NCBI GenBank assembly: GCA_016795155.1 | Contig: JAEUIE010000042.1 | Span: 1-40,661, forward strand | Origin: Planctomycetia bacterium | GTDB lineage: Bacteria > Planctomycetota > Planctomycetia > Gemmatales > HRBIN36 | DNA: 40,661 bases | Reading direction: 5' to 3' | In this document: piece by piece, positions 1 to 6,848 of the stretch | Layout: each line of letters begins with the position of its first letter | Position numbering within the stretch: position 1 is the first letter of the stretch | Program-made: the position numbers and the translations under genes | The notes under the pieces: generated by a model | Seen by the model: the letters and a program-made list of their open reading frames with translations, nothing else | The model's database searches: none | What the model was told of the DNA's origin: nothing

Positions 1-117
1 TCCATCAGTTGGCTACATCAATTTCGACGCTTACGGGTTCGCTATGAACGACGCGATGACATCCACGAAGCGTTCATGCTACTCGGGTGCATCGTCATCT
101 GCGGCTATTTCCTCTAA
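1..117 (+). CDS. IS5-family transposase, C-terminal fragment
   Basis: Frame 1 is open from the first base to a TAA at 115-117, giving 38 residues. The end resembles the C-termini of IS5-family DDE transposases: an Arg-rich stretch with RRLRVRYERRDD, then a short hydrophobic tail with LLGCIVICGYFL. The DDE catalytic residues lie upstream, outside the window. The transposase would cut and join the element's ends. The gene is partial because of the contig edge, so whether the full copy is intact cannot be judged. An identical 37-residue tail is at 40546-40659 on the other strand. Confidence 0.8.
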   Translation, partial: SISWLHQFRRLRVRYERRDDIHEAFMLLGCIVICGYFL

Positions 118-139
118 TGTTCTTTTTGTTAGATGCTCT
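1..139 (+). mobile_element. IS5-family insertion sequence, 3' end fragment
   Basis: Bases 2-139 are the exact reverse complement of 40524-40661 at the other end of the window. The pairing rule is position p with 40663-p, and identity stops between 139 and 140. The repeat contains the end of a transposase gene followed by about 22 bases of element end (GATGCTCT side). Two copies of one element in opposite orientation, both cut at the window edge, indicate an IS present in several genomic copies. No target duplication can be checked because the other end of each copy lies outside the window. Confidence 0.85.
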
Positions 140-171
140 AACTCATTATCAAGTCAGGATACAAAGTGAAA

Positions 172-194
172 CATCCCGGAATGATTCCGGGATG
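172..194 (-). terminator. hairpin terminator downstream of clpX
   Basis: An 11-bp perfect hairpin (CATCCCGGAAT, one base, ATTCCGGGATG) lies 22 bases past the clpX stop. Read on the minus strand it is followed by TTTCACTTTG, a poor U-tract, so it may terminate weakly or mainly protect the mRNA 3' end. It separates clpX from the IS fragment. Confidence 0.6.
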
Positions 195-215
195 CTCTTA
201 CATCACAATTTACGG

Positions 216-1511
216 TTAAGCACTCATTTTCTCCGGCATTTTGGGAATCATGTCGAAAAGCGATTTCTTACGCAATACCACATCTTCGTTGACGATATAC
301 TTGCCTTTATGCTCGCGGTCAGGCAGATCAAACATGGCATCGTTCATGATATCTTCAATAATGCTTCGTAGACCTCGTGCTCCGGTATCTTTCTGCTTGG
401 CCAGTTGTGCGATGGCTCGCAAGGCACCATCGGTGAACTCCAGTTCAGCGCCTTCCATGTCGAACAGCTTCTGATATTGCCGGGATAATGCGTTTCGTGG
501 TTCGGTGATAATTCGAACCAGTGCATCCACATCCAGAGGATCAAGCGGCGCCAGTACGGGCAGTCGTCCAACAAATTCAGGAATGATCCCGAACTCCACC
601 AGATCATCACTGGTGACATTGTTCAGCAACTCACCAAGATCGCGTTCCTTGACCTGGTTCTCTGCTGCAAAGCCGATGGTCTTTTTACCAATGCGGCGAG
701 CAATGATGTTATCCAGGCCAACAAACGTGCCACCACAGATAAACAGAATGTTCGATGTATCGATTTGAATGTATTGCTGTTCAGGGTGCTTGCGACCACC
801 TTGTGGAGGCACATTGCTGATGGTGCCTTCGATCATTTTCAGCATCGACTGCTGCACACCTTCCCCTGACACATCTCTGGTGATGCTTACGTTGTGATGC
901 GTTTTGGCTACCTTGTCAATTTCATCAATGTAAATGATGCCACGCTGTGCAGCTTCAATATCGAAATCGGCGTTGTGGAGCAGTTTGAGAAGCAGGTTTT
1001 CAACATCCTCTCCCACATAGCCAGCTTCGGTTAATGTCGTTGCATCGCCGATGGCAAATGGTACATCGAGAATACGGGCCAGTGTTTTGGCCAGAAGTGT
1101 CTTTCCAGAACCAGTTGGCCCGATCAGCAAAATATTGCTTTTGTCAATTTCGACATCACCTCGATCAGCATCCAGCAAGGACAACCGTTTGTAGTGGTTA
1201 TGGACAGCGACTGAAAGTACTCGTTTGGCTCGAGTTTGACCAATCACATACTGATCCAGTTTTTCTTTGATGGTTCGTGGTGTTGGGATATCTGCCATTT
1301 TGCCCTTAGGAGCACCACGCCGTCTCTTTTCCTGATCAATAATCGATTGACAGAGCTCCACGCATTCGCCACAGATGTAAACCTCTGCTGGTCCTTCCAC
1401 CAGAGGCCCTACATCACGATGGCTTTTCCTGCAGAAAGAGCAGTATGCATTGCGATTCTTGGTGGAGCCACTGGCTCGTCTACTGCTGTTACCAATATCT
1501 TTTGTCGCCAT
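216..1511 (-). CDS. clpX: ATP-dependent Clp protease ATP-binding subunit ClpX
   Basis: ClpX is the AAA+ unfoldase that recognises substrates, unfolds them with ATP and feeds them to the ClpP peptidase in the cytoplasm. With start ATG 1511 the protein is 431 residues, a normal length. It has the N-terminal zinc domain (C24-x2-C27 and C47-x2-C50), Walker A GPTGSGKT at 131-138, pore loop GYVG at 164-167, Walker B IIYIDEID at 192-199 and the ClpP-docking IGF tripeptide at 279-281. The IGF loop implies a ClpP partner, but clpP is not beside it here. A GAGG sequence 7 bases before ATG 1511 favours that start over the in-frame TTG at 1517. A 16-base palindrome shared with csrA lies about 136 bases upstream. 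Confidence 0.97.
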   Translation of the reverse strand: MATKDIGNSSRRASGSTKNRNAYCSFCRKSHRDVGPLVEGPAEVYICGECVELCQSIIDQEKRRRGAPKGKMADIPTPRTIKEKLDQYVIGQTRAKRVLSVAVHNHYKRLSLLDADRGDVEIDKSNILLIGPTGSGKTLLAKTLARILDVPFAIGDATTLTEAGYVGEDVENLLLKLLHNADFDIEAAQRGIIYIDEIDKVAKTHHNVSITRDVSGEGVQQSMLKMIEGTISNVPPQGGRKHPEQQYIQIDTSNILFICGGTFVGLDNIIARRIGKKTIGFAAENQVKERDLGELLNNVTSDDLVEFGIIPEFVGRLPVLAPLDPLDVDALVRIITEPRNALSRQYQKLFDMEGAELEFTDGALRAIAQLAKQKDTGARGLRSIIEDIMNDAMFDLPDREHKGKYIVNEDVVLRKKSLFDMIPKMPEKMSA

Positions 1512-1646
1512 GCCCAATCCTCAGGTCTTTCCAGAATCACAAATCGAGGAGCATCCATACCGCTCGGCAAGAGGGGTTACCCATCAGGCAGCCAATTCTA
1601 TCCCCCTGTCTGCAAACAGGCAAACACGACTTGAGCAAAGTTTGTC

Positions 1647-1662
1647 GTACAGTAGTGTACAA
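1647..1662. promoter_or_regulatory. 16-base palindromic site upstream of clpX (copy 1)
   Basis: On the minus strand this reads TTGTACACTACTGTAC: inverted arms GTACA and TGTAC around CTAC. The same 16 bases occur upstream of csrA at 22538-22553. Here the site lies between clpX and the preceding minus-strand gene, 136-151 bases before the clpX start. A repressor or activator site is an inference; the regulator is unknown. Confidence 0.4.
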
Positions 1663-1713
1663 CTCACTGGCTCATCCCTAGAGCCGTTGCGAACGGACAA
1701 GTCATCGCATTCA

Positions 1714-2265
1714 TCAAGGCGAAGATTCTTGTGTCGGGGTTTCTCCCTTCTTGACTTCCTCCGGTTCAGTCGTCACGGGCTTGACCGGTTTACGGATTTT
1801 TTCCGCCAGCAATGCCTTGACTTTTTTGAACTCATCGTCGGTCATTTCGCCTTCTTCTACCGCCTGTCGAAATGACGTCAACTGATCATGTGCCGTGAGA
1901 GCAATCGTTCCAGCCTGTTTTTCTCGTGATTTTTTCAACCAGGCAATCAGAATAGCTCCGATCGCCAGGATGCCAATCAGCCAGAGGGCAGGTTCCAGAA
2001 TGGCTCCGATCTGGTGTTGCCCGGCTGGTGGCTTTAACGGCACTCCCTGATTAGCACCGGGTGGAGGATTAAACGGCAACTCTGGCTGCTTCGCAGGTGC
2101 TGTCTCTTTCTTTTCGGGTTGCAGTTGTTTCGCAGCAGCATCCTCTTTGTCCTGGCTTACCGATGTTTTTTCTTCGAGCTTTGCTGCGGGTAGTGTCTTT
2201 CCGTCACTTGGTTTTTCCAAGGGTGGATTTTTCTTGTTATCCGGCGGTTGACAAGTGTGTGACAT
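1714..2265 (-). CDS. proline/lysine-rich membrane protein with SHOCT-like C-terminus
   Basis: No precise function recognised. From ATG 2265 the protein has 183 residues. A hydrophilic N-terminal half rich in Lys, Pro and Gln is followed by one membrane span (around 89-106, ILEPALWLIGILAIGAIL) and a charged C-terminal part. That part contains a segment (EEGEMTDDEFKKVKALLAEK) resembling the short SHOCT helix-turn motif. The frame stays open up to a GTG at 2376, but the extra 37 residues look non-protein-like, so the shorter start is preferred. Neither start has a clear ribosome binding site. It lies about 200 bases upstream of clpX on the same strand. SHOCT-like segments are often oligomerisation modules; that role here is inference. 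Confidence 0.65.
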   Translation of the reverse strand: MSHTCQPPDNKKNPPLEKPSDGKTLPAAKLEEKTSVSQDKEDAAAKQLQPEKKETAPAKQPELPFNPPPGANQGVPLKPPAGQHQIGAILEPALWLIGILAIGAILIAWLKKSREKQAGTIALTAHDQLTSFRQAVEEGEMTDDEFKKVKALLAEKIRKPVKPVTTEPEEVKKGETPTQESSP

Positions 2266-2409
2266 GGATAGTTTACAGCAGTAAGGGTGAGTGTTTACTT
2301 TACCATGAATGGCAGGGCTTAGGCAAGTCAGGTAATATTCCCAATTAGATGGAAACGATCTGCTTTTTACCCTCACGAAGGCTCATACATTGAATAAGAA
2401 CAAGGATAC

Positions 2410-3588
2410 ATGATCGATATGCGAACCGCTCATTTTGATTGCTTCAGTGGCATCAGTGGCGACATGACACTCGCTGCACTTATCAGTGCTGGTGTACCTA
2501 TTGAAGTACTACGGGAAGGACTGGCATCTCTTCAGCTTCCTATTGAACTTGAAGTTGAAGAAGTAATTCGCGGCTGTTTCGCTGCTACATATGTTCAAGT
2601 CAAAGCACTTCAGGAACAACCGCAGCGATTTTTGAAAGACATTCAAACGATTATTCATGCGGGTAAGCTTACACCTGGTGCACGTGATCTGGCCCTTGCA
2701 ATCTTTCAAAAACTGGGAGAAGCAGAAGCTGCTGCACATGGTATGAACCTAGATCAGGTTCACTTCCATGAAGTGGGTGCATTGGACAGCATTGCGGACA
2801 TTGTCGGCAGTGCCATTGGCCTGGATTATCTGCAGTTGGATCATGTAACTGCACGATCAGTACCAACGGGACATGGCACTGTCAAGGCAGCACATGGCCT
2901 GATGCCCATCCCCACACCTGCAACTGCCACATTGCTGAAAGGTGTGCCTTTAGCCTCATCCACTATCAAAGGAGAATTAACAACTCCGACTGGTGCAGCC
3001 ATCCTCTCCACGATTGTAAACGAATGGTGTGAAAGCCCGTTGATGACAATTCACTCCATCGGTTACGGCGCTGGAACAAAGGATTTTGCTGAACAACCCA
3101 ACATCTTGCGATTGTTCCTGGGTCATCATGCATCCCAGGATTCGAGAGCATCCATGCTGCAGGATGAGGTCTGGATGCTGGAAACAAATGTCGATGATGT
3201 TGCTGGCGAGATTATCGCTTATTGCACGGAAAGGTTACTTCAGGCTGGCGCGCTGGATGTATTCACCATTCCGATTCATATGAAGAAACAACGACCAGGC
3301 GTCATGGTTTGCGTCATCACCATTGACATCAAGATGTCACAGTTGGAGGAAATTCTGTTTCAGGAATTACATACGCTGGGAATACGAAGAACAAAATATC
3401 AAAGGCATAAATTGTCCAGGCAGGAAAAAACAATCAAGACGCCCTGGGGTGATTTACTTGCGAAAGAAATAGTACTTGCTAAGGGGGAAAAACTCCTGAC
3501 TCCAGAGTTTGAGGTTTGTGCCCAAATCGCACGAACTCACCAAATTCCGTTGTGGAAAGTCTATCAGGCCATCGAGAAACATCATTGA
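2410..3588 (+). CDS. larC: nickel-pincer cofactor biosynthesis protein LarC
   Basis: LarC inserts nickel into the pyridinium dithiocarboxylate precursor to make the nickel-pincer nucleotide cofactor of lactate racemase and related enzymes. The 392-residue product begins with the family signature HFDCFSGISGDM and keeps later conserved blocks such as HFHEVGALDSIADIVG and GYGAGTKDF. In Lactiplantibacillus plantarum larC is split and joined by programmed frameshifting; here it is one continuous frame. Two starts are possible, ATG 2410 and ATG 2419. An AAGGA lies 3 bases before the first, too close, and 12 before the second. larB, larE and larA are not in this window, so the client enzyme is unknown. 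Confidence 0.93.
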   Translation: MIDMRTAHFDCFSGISGDMTLAALISAGVPIEVLREGLASLQLPIELEVEEVIRGCFAATYVQVKALQEQPQRFLKDIQTIIHAGKLTPGARDLALAIFQKLGEAEAAAHGMNLDQVHFHEVGALDSIADIVGSAIGLDYLQLDHVTARSVPTGHGTVKAAHGLMPIPTPATATLLKGVPLASSTIKGELTTPTGAAILSTIVNEWCESPLMTIHSIGYGAGTKDFAEQPNILRLFLGHHASQDSRASMLQDEVWMLETNVDDVAGEIIAYCTERLLQAGALDVFTIPIHMKKQRPGVMVCVITIDIKMSQLEEILFQELHTLGIRRTKYQRHKLSRQEKTIKTPWGDLLAKEIVLAKGEKLLTPEFEVCAQIARTHQIPLWKVYQAIEKHH

Positions 3589-3667
3589 AACACCGGCCAT
3601 TCTCTAAAAACATGAATTCAGATACTGCAGGAACTGTGACTATTCATCTAATTTTCTTCAGCAAAAT

Positions 3668-3696
3668 TTGACAGTTATTCCAATGTGACATACCGT
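3668..3696 (+). promoter_or_regulatory. candidate sigma-70-like promoter for the flp genes
   Basis: TTGACA at 3668-3673 is followed, after 17 bases, by TACCGT at 3691-3696, a poor -10. It is about 93 bases upstream of the first pilin gene and is the best match in the 200-base gap after larC. The -10 mismatch makes this tentative. Confidence 0.3.
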
Positions 3697-3788
3697 TTTG
3701 ATGTTAACGATCTGCTGAAGCAATGTGCGACCCGACTTGCTGAAGTAGTGAGTGAAGTGTTCAGTCAACTTTCAGTAGGAGAGGAATC

Positions 3789-3962
3789 ATGTCAACCATC
3801 TGCCGAAGCATCGTCAACTTCCTGAAAAATGAAGATGGCCCCACTGCTGTGGAATATGCTGTCATGTTGGCCCTGATTATCGTACTCTGTATTGTGGTGA
3901 TTCGACAGGTGGGCACCAGTGCATCAAGTACCTTCAGCACTGCCGACTCTGCCATCAGCTAA
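3789..3962 (+). CDS. flp: Flp-type type IVb pilin 1
   Basis: Structural subunit of Tad/Flp adhesive pili. The 57-residue prepilin has a short charged leader ending in EDG, then PTAVEY. This is the Flp pattern in which the prepilin peptidase cuts after Gly17 and leaves Glu and Tyr as mature residues 5 and 6. One hydrophobic helix follows, with an unusual Cys (VLCIVV), and a Ser/Thr-rich tail. AGGAGAGGA sits just before the ATG, a strong ribosome binding site. It is first of three tandem pilin genes sharing an identical 31-residue core. Its N-terminus (MSTICRSIVNFL) differs from the MKK starts of the next two. Confidence 0.92.
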   Translation: MSTICRSIVNFLKNEDGPTAVEYAVMLALIIVLCIVVIRQVGTSASSTFSTADSAIS

Positions 3963-4037
3963 CGACAAAACACTCGCCCAAGACGCCCATCAAGAATTCG
4001 CCTAATCCTTTTATATGGTGTTGTTCAGGAGAAAGTC

Positions 4038-4217
4038 ATGAAGAAGTATCTGTCCGCGATCAGCCGTTTCATCAAGAATGAAGACGGCCCCACTGCAGTG
4101 GAATACGCTGTGATGCTGGCTTTGATCATCGTGCTCTGCATCGTGGTCATCCGCCAGGTTGGAACGAGTTCATCGGCTACCTTCAGCCGTTCCGACTCAG
4201 CCATCTCCACGAGCTAG
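4038..4217 (+). CDS. flp: Flp-type type IVb pilin 2
   Basis: Second tandem pilin, 59 residues. It has an MKK leader, the EDG/PTAVEY processing site after residue 17, the same hydrophobic core with the internal Cys as its neighbours, and a tail (SSSATFSRSDSAISTS) two residues longer than the others. AGGAG precedes the ATG. It starts 75 bases after the stop of pilin 1, with no terminator between them, so the pilins are probably co-transcribed. The product would be matured by the peptidase encoded at 4689 and assembled into the pilus shaft or act as a minor variant. Which of the three is the major subunit cannot be told from sequence. Confidence 0.92.
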   Translation: MKKYLSAISRFIKNEDGPTAVEYAVMLALIIVLCIVVIRQVGTSSSATFSRSDSAISTS

Positions 4218-4339
4218 TTATAAACTGTTTCGCCCCCGAGCGGGAGCAGATGGATTCGGGGAAAGTCCACTGTTACTTACTTAAGCATTTTCCCCGTGTC
4301 CTGTGAGTTAATCTCACGTTTTTCACCAAGGAGTTTTTC

Positions 4340-4513
4340 ATGAAGAAGTGTCTCAACGCCATCAAGCGATTCATTAAGAACGAAGATGGTCCAACCGCTG
4401 TTGAATACGCAGTCATGCTGGCTCTGATCATCGTGCTTTGCATCGTGGTCATCCGCCAGGTAGGTACCAGCGCAAGCCGTACCTTCAGCACTGCTGATTC
4501 CGCTATCTCCTAG
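4340..4513 (+). CDS. flp: Flp-type type IVb pilin 3
   Basis: Third tandem pilin, 57 residues. It has the MKK leader, the EDG/PTAVEY processing site, the shared core and a tail nearly identical to pilin 1 (SASRTFSTADSAIS versus SASSTFSTADSAIS). AAGGAG precedes the ATG. The gap from pilin 2 is 122 bases. A strong intrinsic terminator 18 bases after the stop closes the pilin transcript, so the pilins can be made in large excess over the assembly proteins encoded downstream. Synonymous differences from pilin 2 are scattered while the protein core is unchanged, which suggests purifying selection on the core. Confidence 0.92.
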   Translation: MKKCLNAIKRFIKNEDGPTAVEYAVMLALIIVLCIVVIRQVGTSASRTFSTADSAIS

Positions 4514-4531
4514 TGCCCAGCTGGGAAACAC

Positions 4532-4577
4532 GAACAAGCAGCTTTTCACTCTGGTGGAAAGCTGCTTGTTCTGTTTT
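4532..4577 (+). terminator. intrinsic terminator after the flp pilin genes
   Basis: A 14-bp perfect stem (GAACAAGCAGCTTT at 4532-4545 pairing with 4558-4571) with a 12-base loop is followed by TGTTTT. This is the clearest classical terminator in the left half of the window and separates the pilins from the prepilin peptidase gene. Confidence 0.9.
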
Positions 4578-4688
4578 AACAGTCCCAGATTCTTCTCTCA
4601 AAATAATAGCCAAAAATTATTGGCAACCACTCGTTCTGTGACCTAGCATTCTGCTACAATCAGGTATCTTTTCGCCCAAGATCCACTT

Positions 4689-5393
4689 ATGAACACTTTT
4701 TCCATGTTTGCATCTTTTCCTGCAGAGAAAACCTGGCTCATTATCATGCTCTCAGTAGCCATGATCGTGATGGCCGTCGTGGACTTCAAATATCTGAAGA
4801 TTCACAACGTACTTACTTTTCCAGTAATATTTGCTGGCTGGCTGTTTGCCCTGGTAAATGGCTTCATGAATGGCGCTGATATTGAGATGTATCTGCCTAC
4901 CCATTGGCTCGGAATGAACAAATTGATCATGTTTGAGCTTCACGGAGGAATCGGCGGTGCTGTCCAAGGATTATGGCATTCACTGGGACTTTCATTCCTC
5001 GGTCTTGGATTATTGGTTTGGTTATACGCAATTGGTGGGGTTGGCGCAGGTGATGTTAAGATGCAGATGGGTTTTGGTGCCTGGGTCGCCCCCATCTACG
5101 GATGGGAAGCAGGGTTGGACATTGTTATCTGGGGATGGATCTTTGGGGTAATTGTCGGCGGCGTTATTTCGTCTATCATGATTTGGTGGAGTGGATCATA
5201 TAAGCAAAATGCCAAGAATTTAACTAATATTGTCTCGGATTGGGTGAACGCTAAGGGAATTGGTGAAATTCACGATAAAGCCATGGCGCGAAAGCCGTCA
5301 TTGCAACTTCTTCCTTACGGCGTGCCACTTTGTATTGGATACTTGGCTTATGTTGCCTGGGACTGGTATCAATCCATGCCTGTAGCATCGTAA
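4689..5393 (+). CDS. prepilin peptidase of the Tad/Flp system (TadV/CpaA-like)
   Basis: A24-family aspartic membrane protease that removes the leader from Flp prepilins at the inner membrane. The 234-residue protein has about six hydrophobic segments and both catalytic aspartates. D32 is in VVDFKYLKIHN, just after the first span, and D122 is in GVGAGDVKM, the G-x-G-D signature. It lacks the N-terminal methyltransferase domain of PilD, as expected for TadV/CpaA. The length exceeds typical short TadV (about 150-170) because of a loop around 60-85 and an extended C-terminus. It lies downstream of its likely substrates (three pilins) and upstream of cpaB. No clear ribosome binding site is seen before the ATG. 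Confidence 0.9.
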   Translation: MNTFSMFASFPAEKTWLIIMLSVAMIVMAVVDFKYLKIHNVLTFPVIFAGWLFALVNGFMNGADIEMYLPTHWLGMNKLIMFELHGGIGGAVQGLWHSLGLSFLGLGLLVWLYAIGGVGAGDVKMQMGFGAWVAPIYGWEAGLDIVIWGWIFGVIVGGVISSIMIWWSGSYKQNAKNLTNIVSDWVNAKGIGEIHDKAMARKPSLQLLPYGVPLCIGYLAYVAWDWYQSMPVAS

Positions 5394-5691
5394 GTCGTTT
5401 AACTGTCGTCAGATCGAACTGATTGACAATAATCAAAAAAAATAAATCACTCGAAGGAGGAGCTTACCTAAGCCAGCTAAATTAAACACATTCGCCATAG
5501 ACCGTTTCTTCGCGTTCTTCCCTACAGGCGCAAAAGTTGAAGATGGTCATGCTGAATAGTCGAAAGATACGGCTAGAGGTATTGGCGTCTGCGTAGTTCG
5601 ATAGAACTTGGGATCAAGTTCTGTCGTCTAAGGCTTAGGTAGGTATTACCTCACTTCATCTAGATTGACACAAACGAGGAGGTTCCTGGCC
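5394..5691 (+). other. 298-base untranslated leader upstream of cpaB, with paired elements
   Basis: No gene seen. The stretch holds an AAGGAGG (5453-5459) with no start codon at a usable distance. TACCTAAGCC at 5465-5474 is perfectly complementary to GGCTTAGGTA at 5632-5641. A 12-bp hairpin (with one G-T pair) spans 5599-5625 around the tetraloop GGAT. Together they could fold into a leader RNA closing on itself just upstream of the cpaB ribosome binding site. No known riboswitch class was matched with confidence. Confidence 0.4.
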
Positions 5692-6717
5692 ATGCAATCG
5701 AAGACGCCCTTACTGATGGTGACAGCACTGGTCTGCGGACTAGGCGCTGCATTTGGTACTTGGAAACTGGTCTCTGGTGCACAAAGTGCTCCAGCAGAAG
5801 ATGAGAAAGTAAAGGTCTTGGTTCCCGTGGCTGAAGTAGCTCCTTACCATCTGTTTCAGGATGCACAGCGCTTCACCGAGATGGAGTGGCCCAAAAGCCG
5901 TCTCCGGGAAGAACTGAGTGATACCATTACCAGTTTTGATCAGGTCAAAAACAAAACATCACGACATTACAAACTCCGCCCCAATGAACCCATTTACAAA
6001 AACGATATTTGCGAGAGCATGGACACCGATGTCACTGAACGATTGAAGAACGGCGAAGTGGCTCATGCTGTTCAGGTGACTGCTGAACGCGCTGGTGGTG
6101 GATTCATCAATGTAGGAGACCGTGTTGATATTTCTGCGACGGTTCTACCTGGCAATGGTGAAACACAAATCAAGACCTTGTATCTGCTGGAAGATATCGA
6201 GGTTCTAGCGGTTGATAACAGATCTCAGAAGGAAAATAACACGATGGCGACACCGCCTACACGTTTCCTGCTGAGATTGACCAGACCCCAGGCGCTGACT
6301 CTCAAATACTTCCAGGATACAGCTAAGATCGACTTCGATAAGCGCAAGCACGGCGATCAGAGCCGCGTTGGTGAAAGCTTCTATTTCAACGGGAACAAGA
6401 AACCATCTGCAACACCTGGCTACCAGGATGACATTCCTGATGCTACAACCACGGTCAATCTCGAAGAGCGTAAACTGCCAGACCCGGTCGAAGAAACGGC
6501 TGTCAGAGTCACCGGAAAGAAACCTGAAATACCAACTGCAGGTACTGGAGAACTCTGGGAAGACATTATCAAGATGAAACGGCACAGCGTCACCATCAAT
6601 GATTCTGGCACACCAAGGGTTCAGCAAACTAATGAAAAGTATAGAGAAACGGAAAAAGTGAAGAAGGATTCAACAAAAGGGAATGAAGAAGGGAAAAAAG
6701 ATCCCTCCGGGCAGTAA
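5692..6717 (+). CDS. cpaB: Flp pilus assembly protein CpaB (RcpC)
   Basis: Periplasmic or inner-membrane protein of the Tad pilus machine, thought to link the secretin to the inner-membrane complex. The start at ATG 5692 is fixed by GAGGAGG nine bases upstream. The 341-residue product begins with a short N-terminal membrane anchor (LLMVTALVCGLGAAFGTWKL). A SAF-type domain follows (about 41-110), then the RcpC/CpaB beta-rich domain (about 115-230) with GGFINVGDRVDISAT. The last 100 residues are hydrophilic and charged, ending in a Lys/Glu-rich tail, longer than in proteobacterial CpaB. The secretin gene follows after 131 bases on the same strand. Confidence 0.9.
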   Translation: MQSKTPLLMVTALVCGLGAAFGTWKLVSGAQSAPAEDEKVKVLVPVAEVAPYHLFQDAQRFTEMEWPKSRLREELSDTITSFDQVKNKTSRHYKLRPNEPIYKNDICESMDTDVTERLKNGEVAHAVQVTAERAGGGFINVGDRVDISATVLPGNGETQIKTLYLLEDIEVLAVDNRSQKENNTMATPPTRFLLRLTRPQALTLKYFQDTAKIDFDKRKHGDQSRVGESFYFNGNKKPSATPGYQDDIPDATTTVNLEERKLPDPVEETAVRVTGKKPEIPTAGTGELWEDIIKMKRHSVTINDSGTPRVQQTNEKYRETEKVKKDSTKGNEEGKKDPSGQ

Positions 6718-6848
6718 TGCCTGAAGGGTTGAGGGGACATAAACGGCAGTAATGAACTGGTCAGGGATGACCAGAAACAGCTGCCTGACACGGGAACTCG
6801 GCACGCCAGGCATCGGGCGCGTGCTTGCACTCAAGGAGGGGTGAAGGG

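Noticed and set aside
1450-1875. Plus-strand reading frame opposite the clpX start and upstream region
   Set aside because: It runs antisense to clpX and the SHOCT-like gene, has no ribosome binding site and an Arg/Ser/Phe-rich composition typical of a shadow frame.
5500-5640. Cyclic-di-GMP riboswitch ahead of cpaB
   Set aside because: GCGCAAAA and some pairing are suggestive, but the conserved GEMM-I core and tetraloop-receptor order could not be traced.
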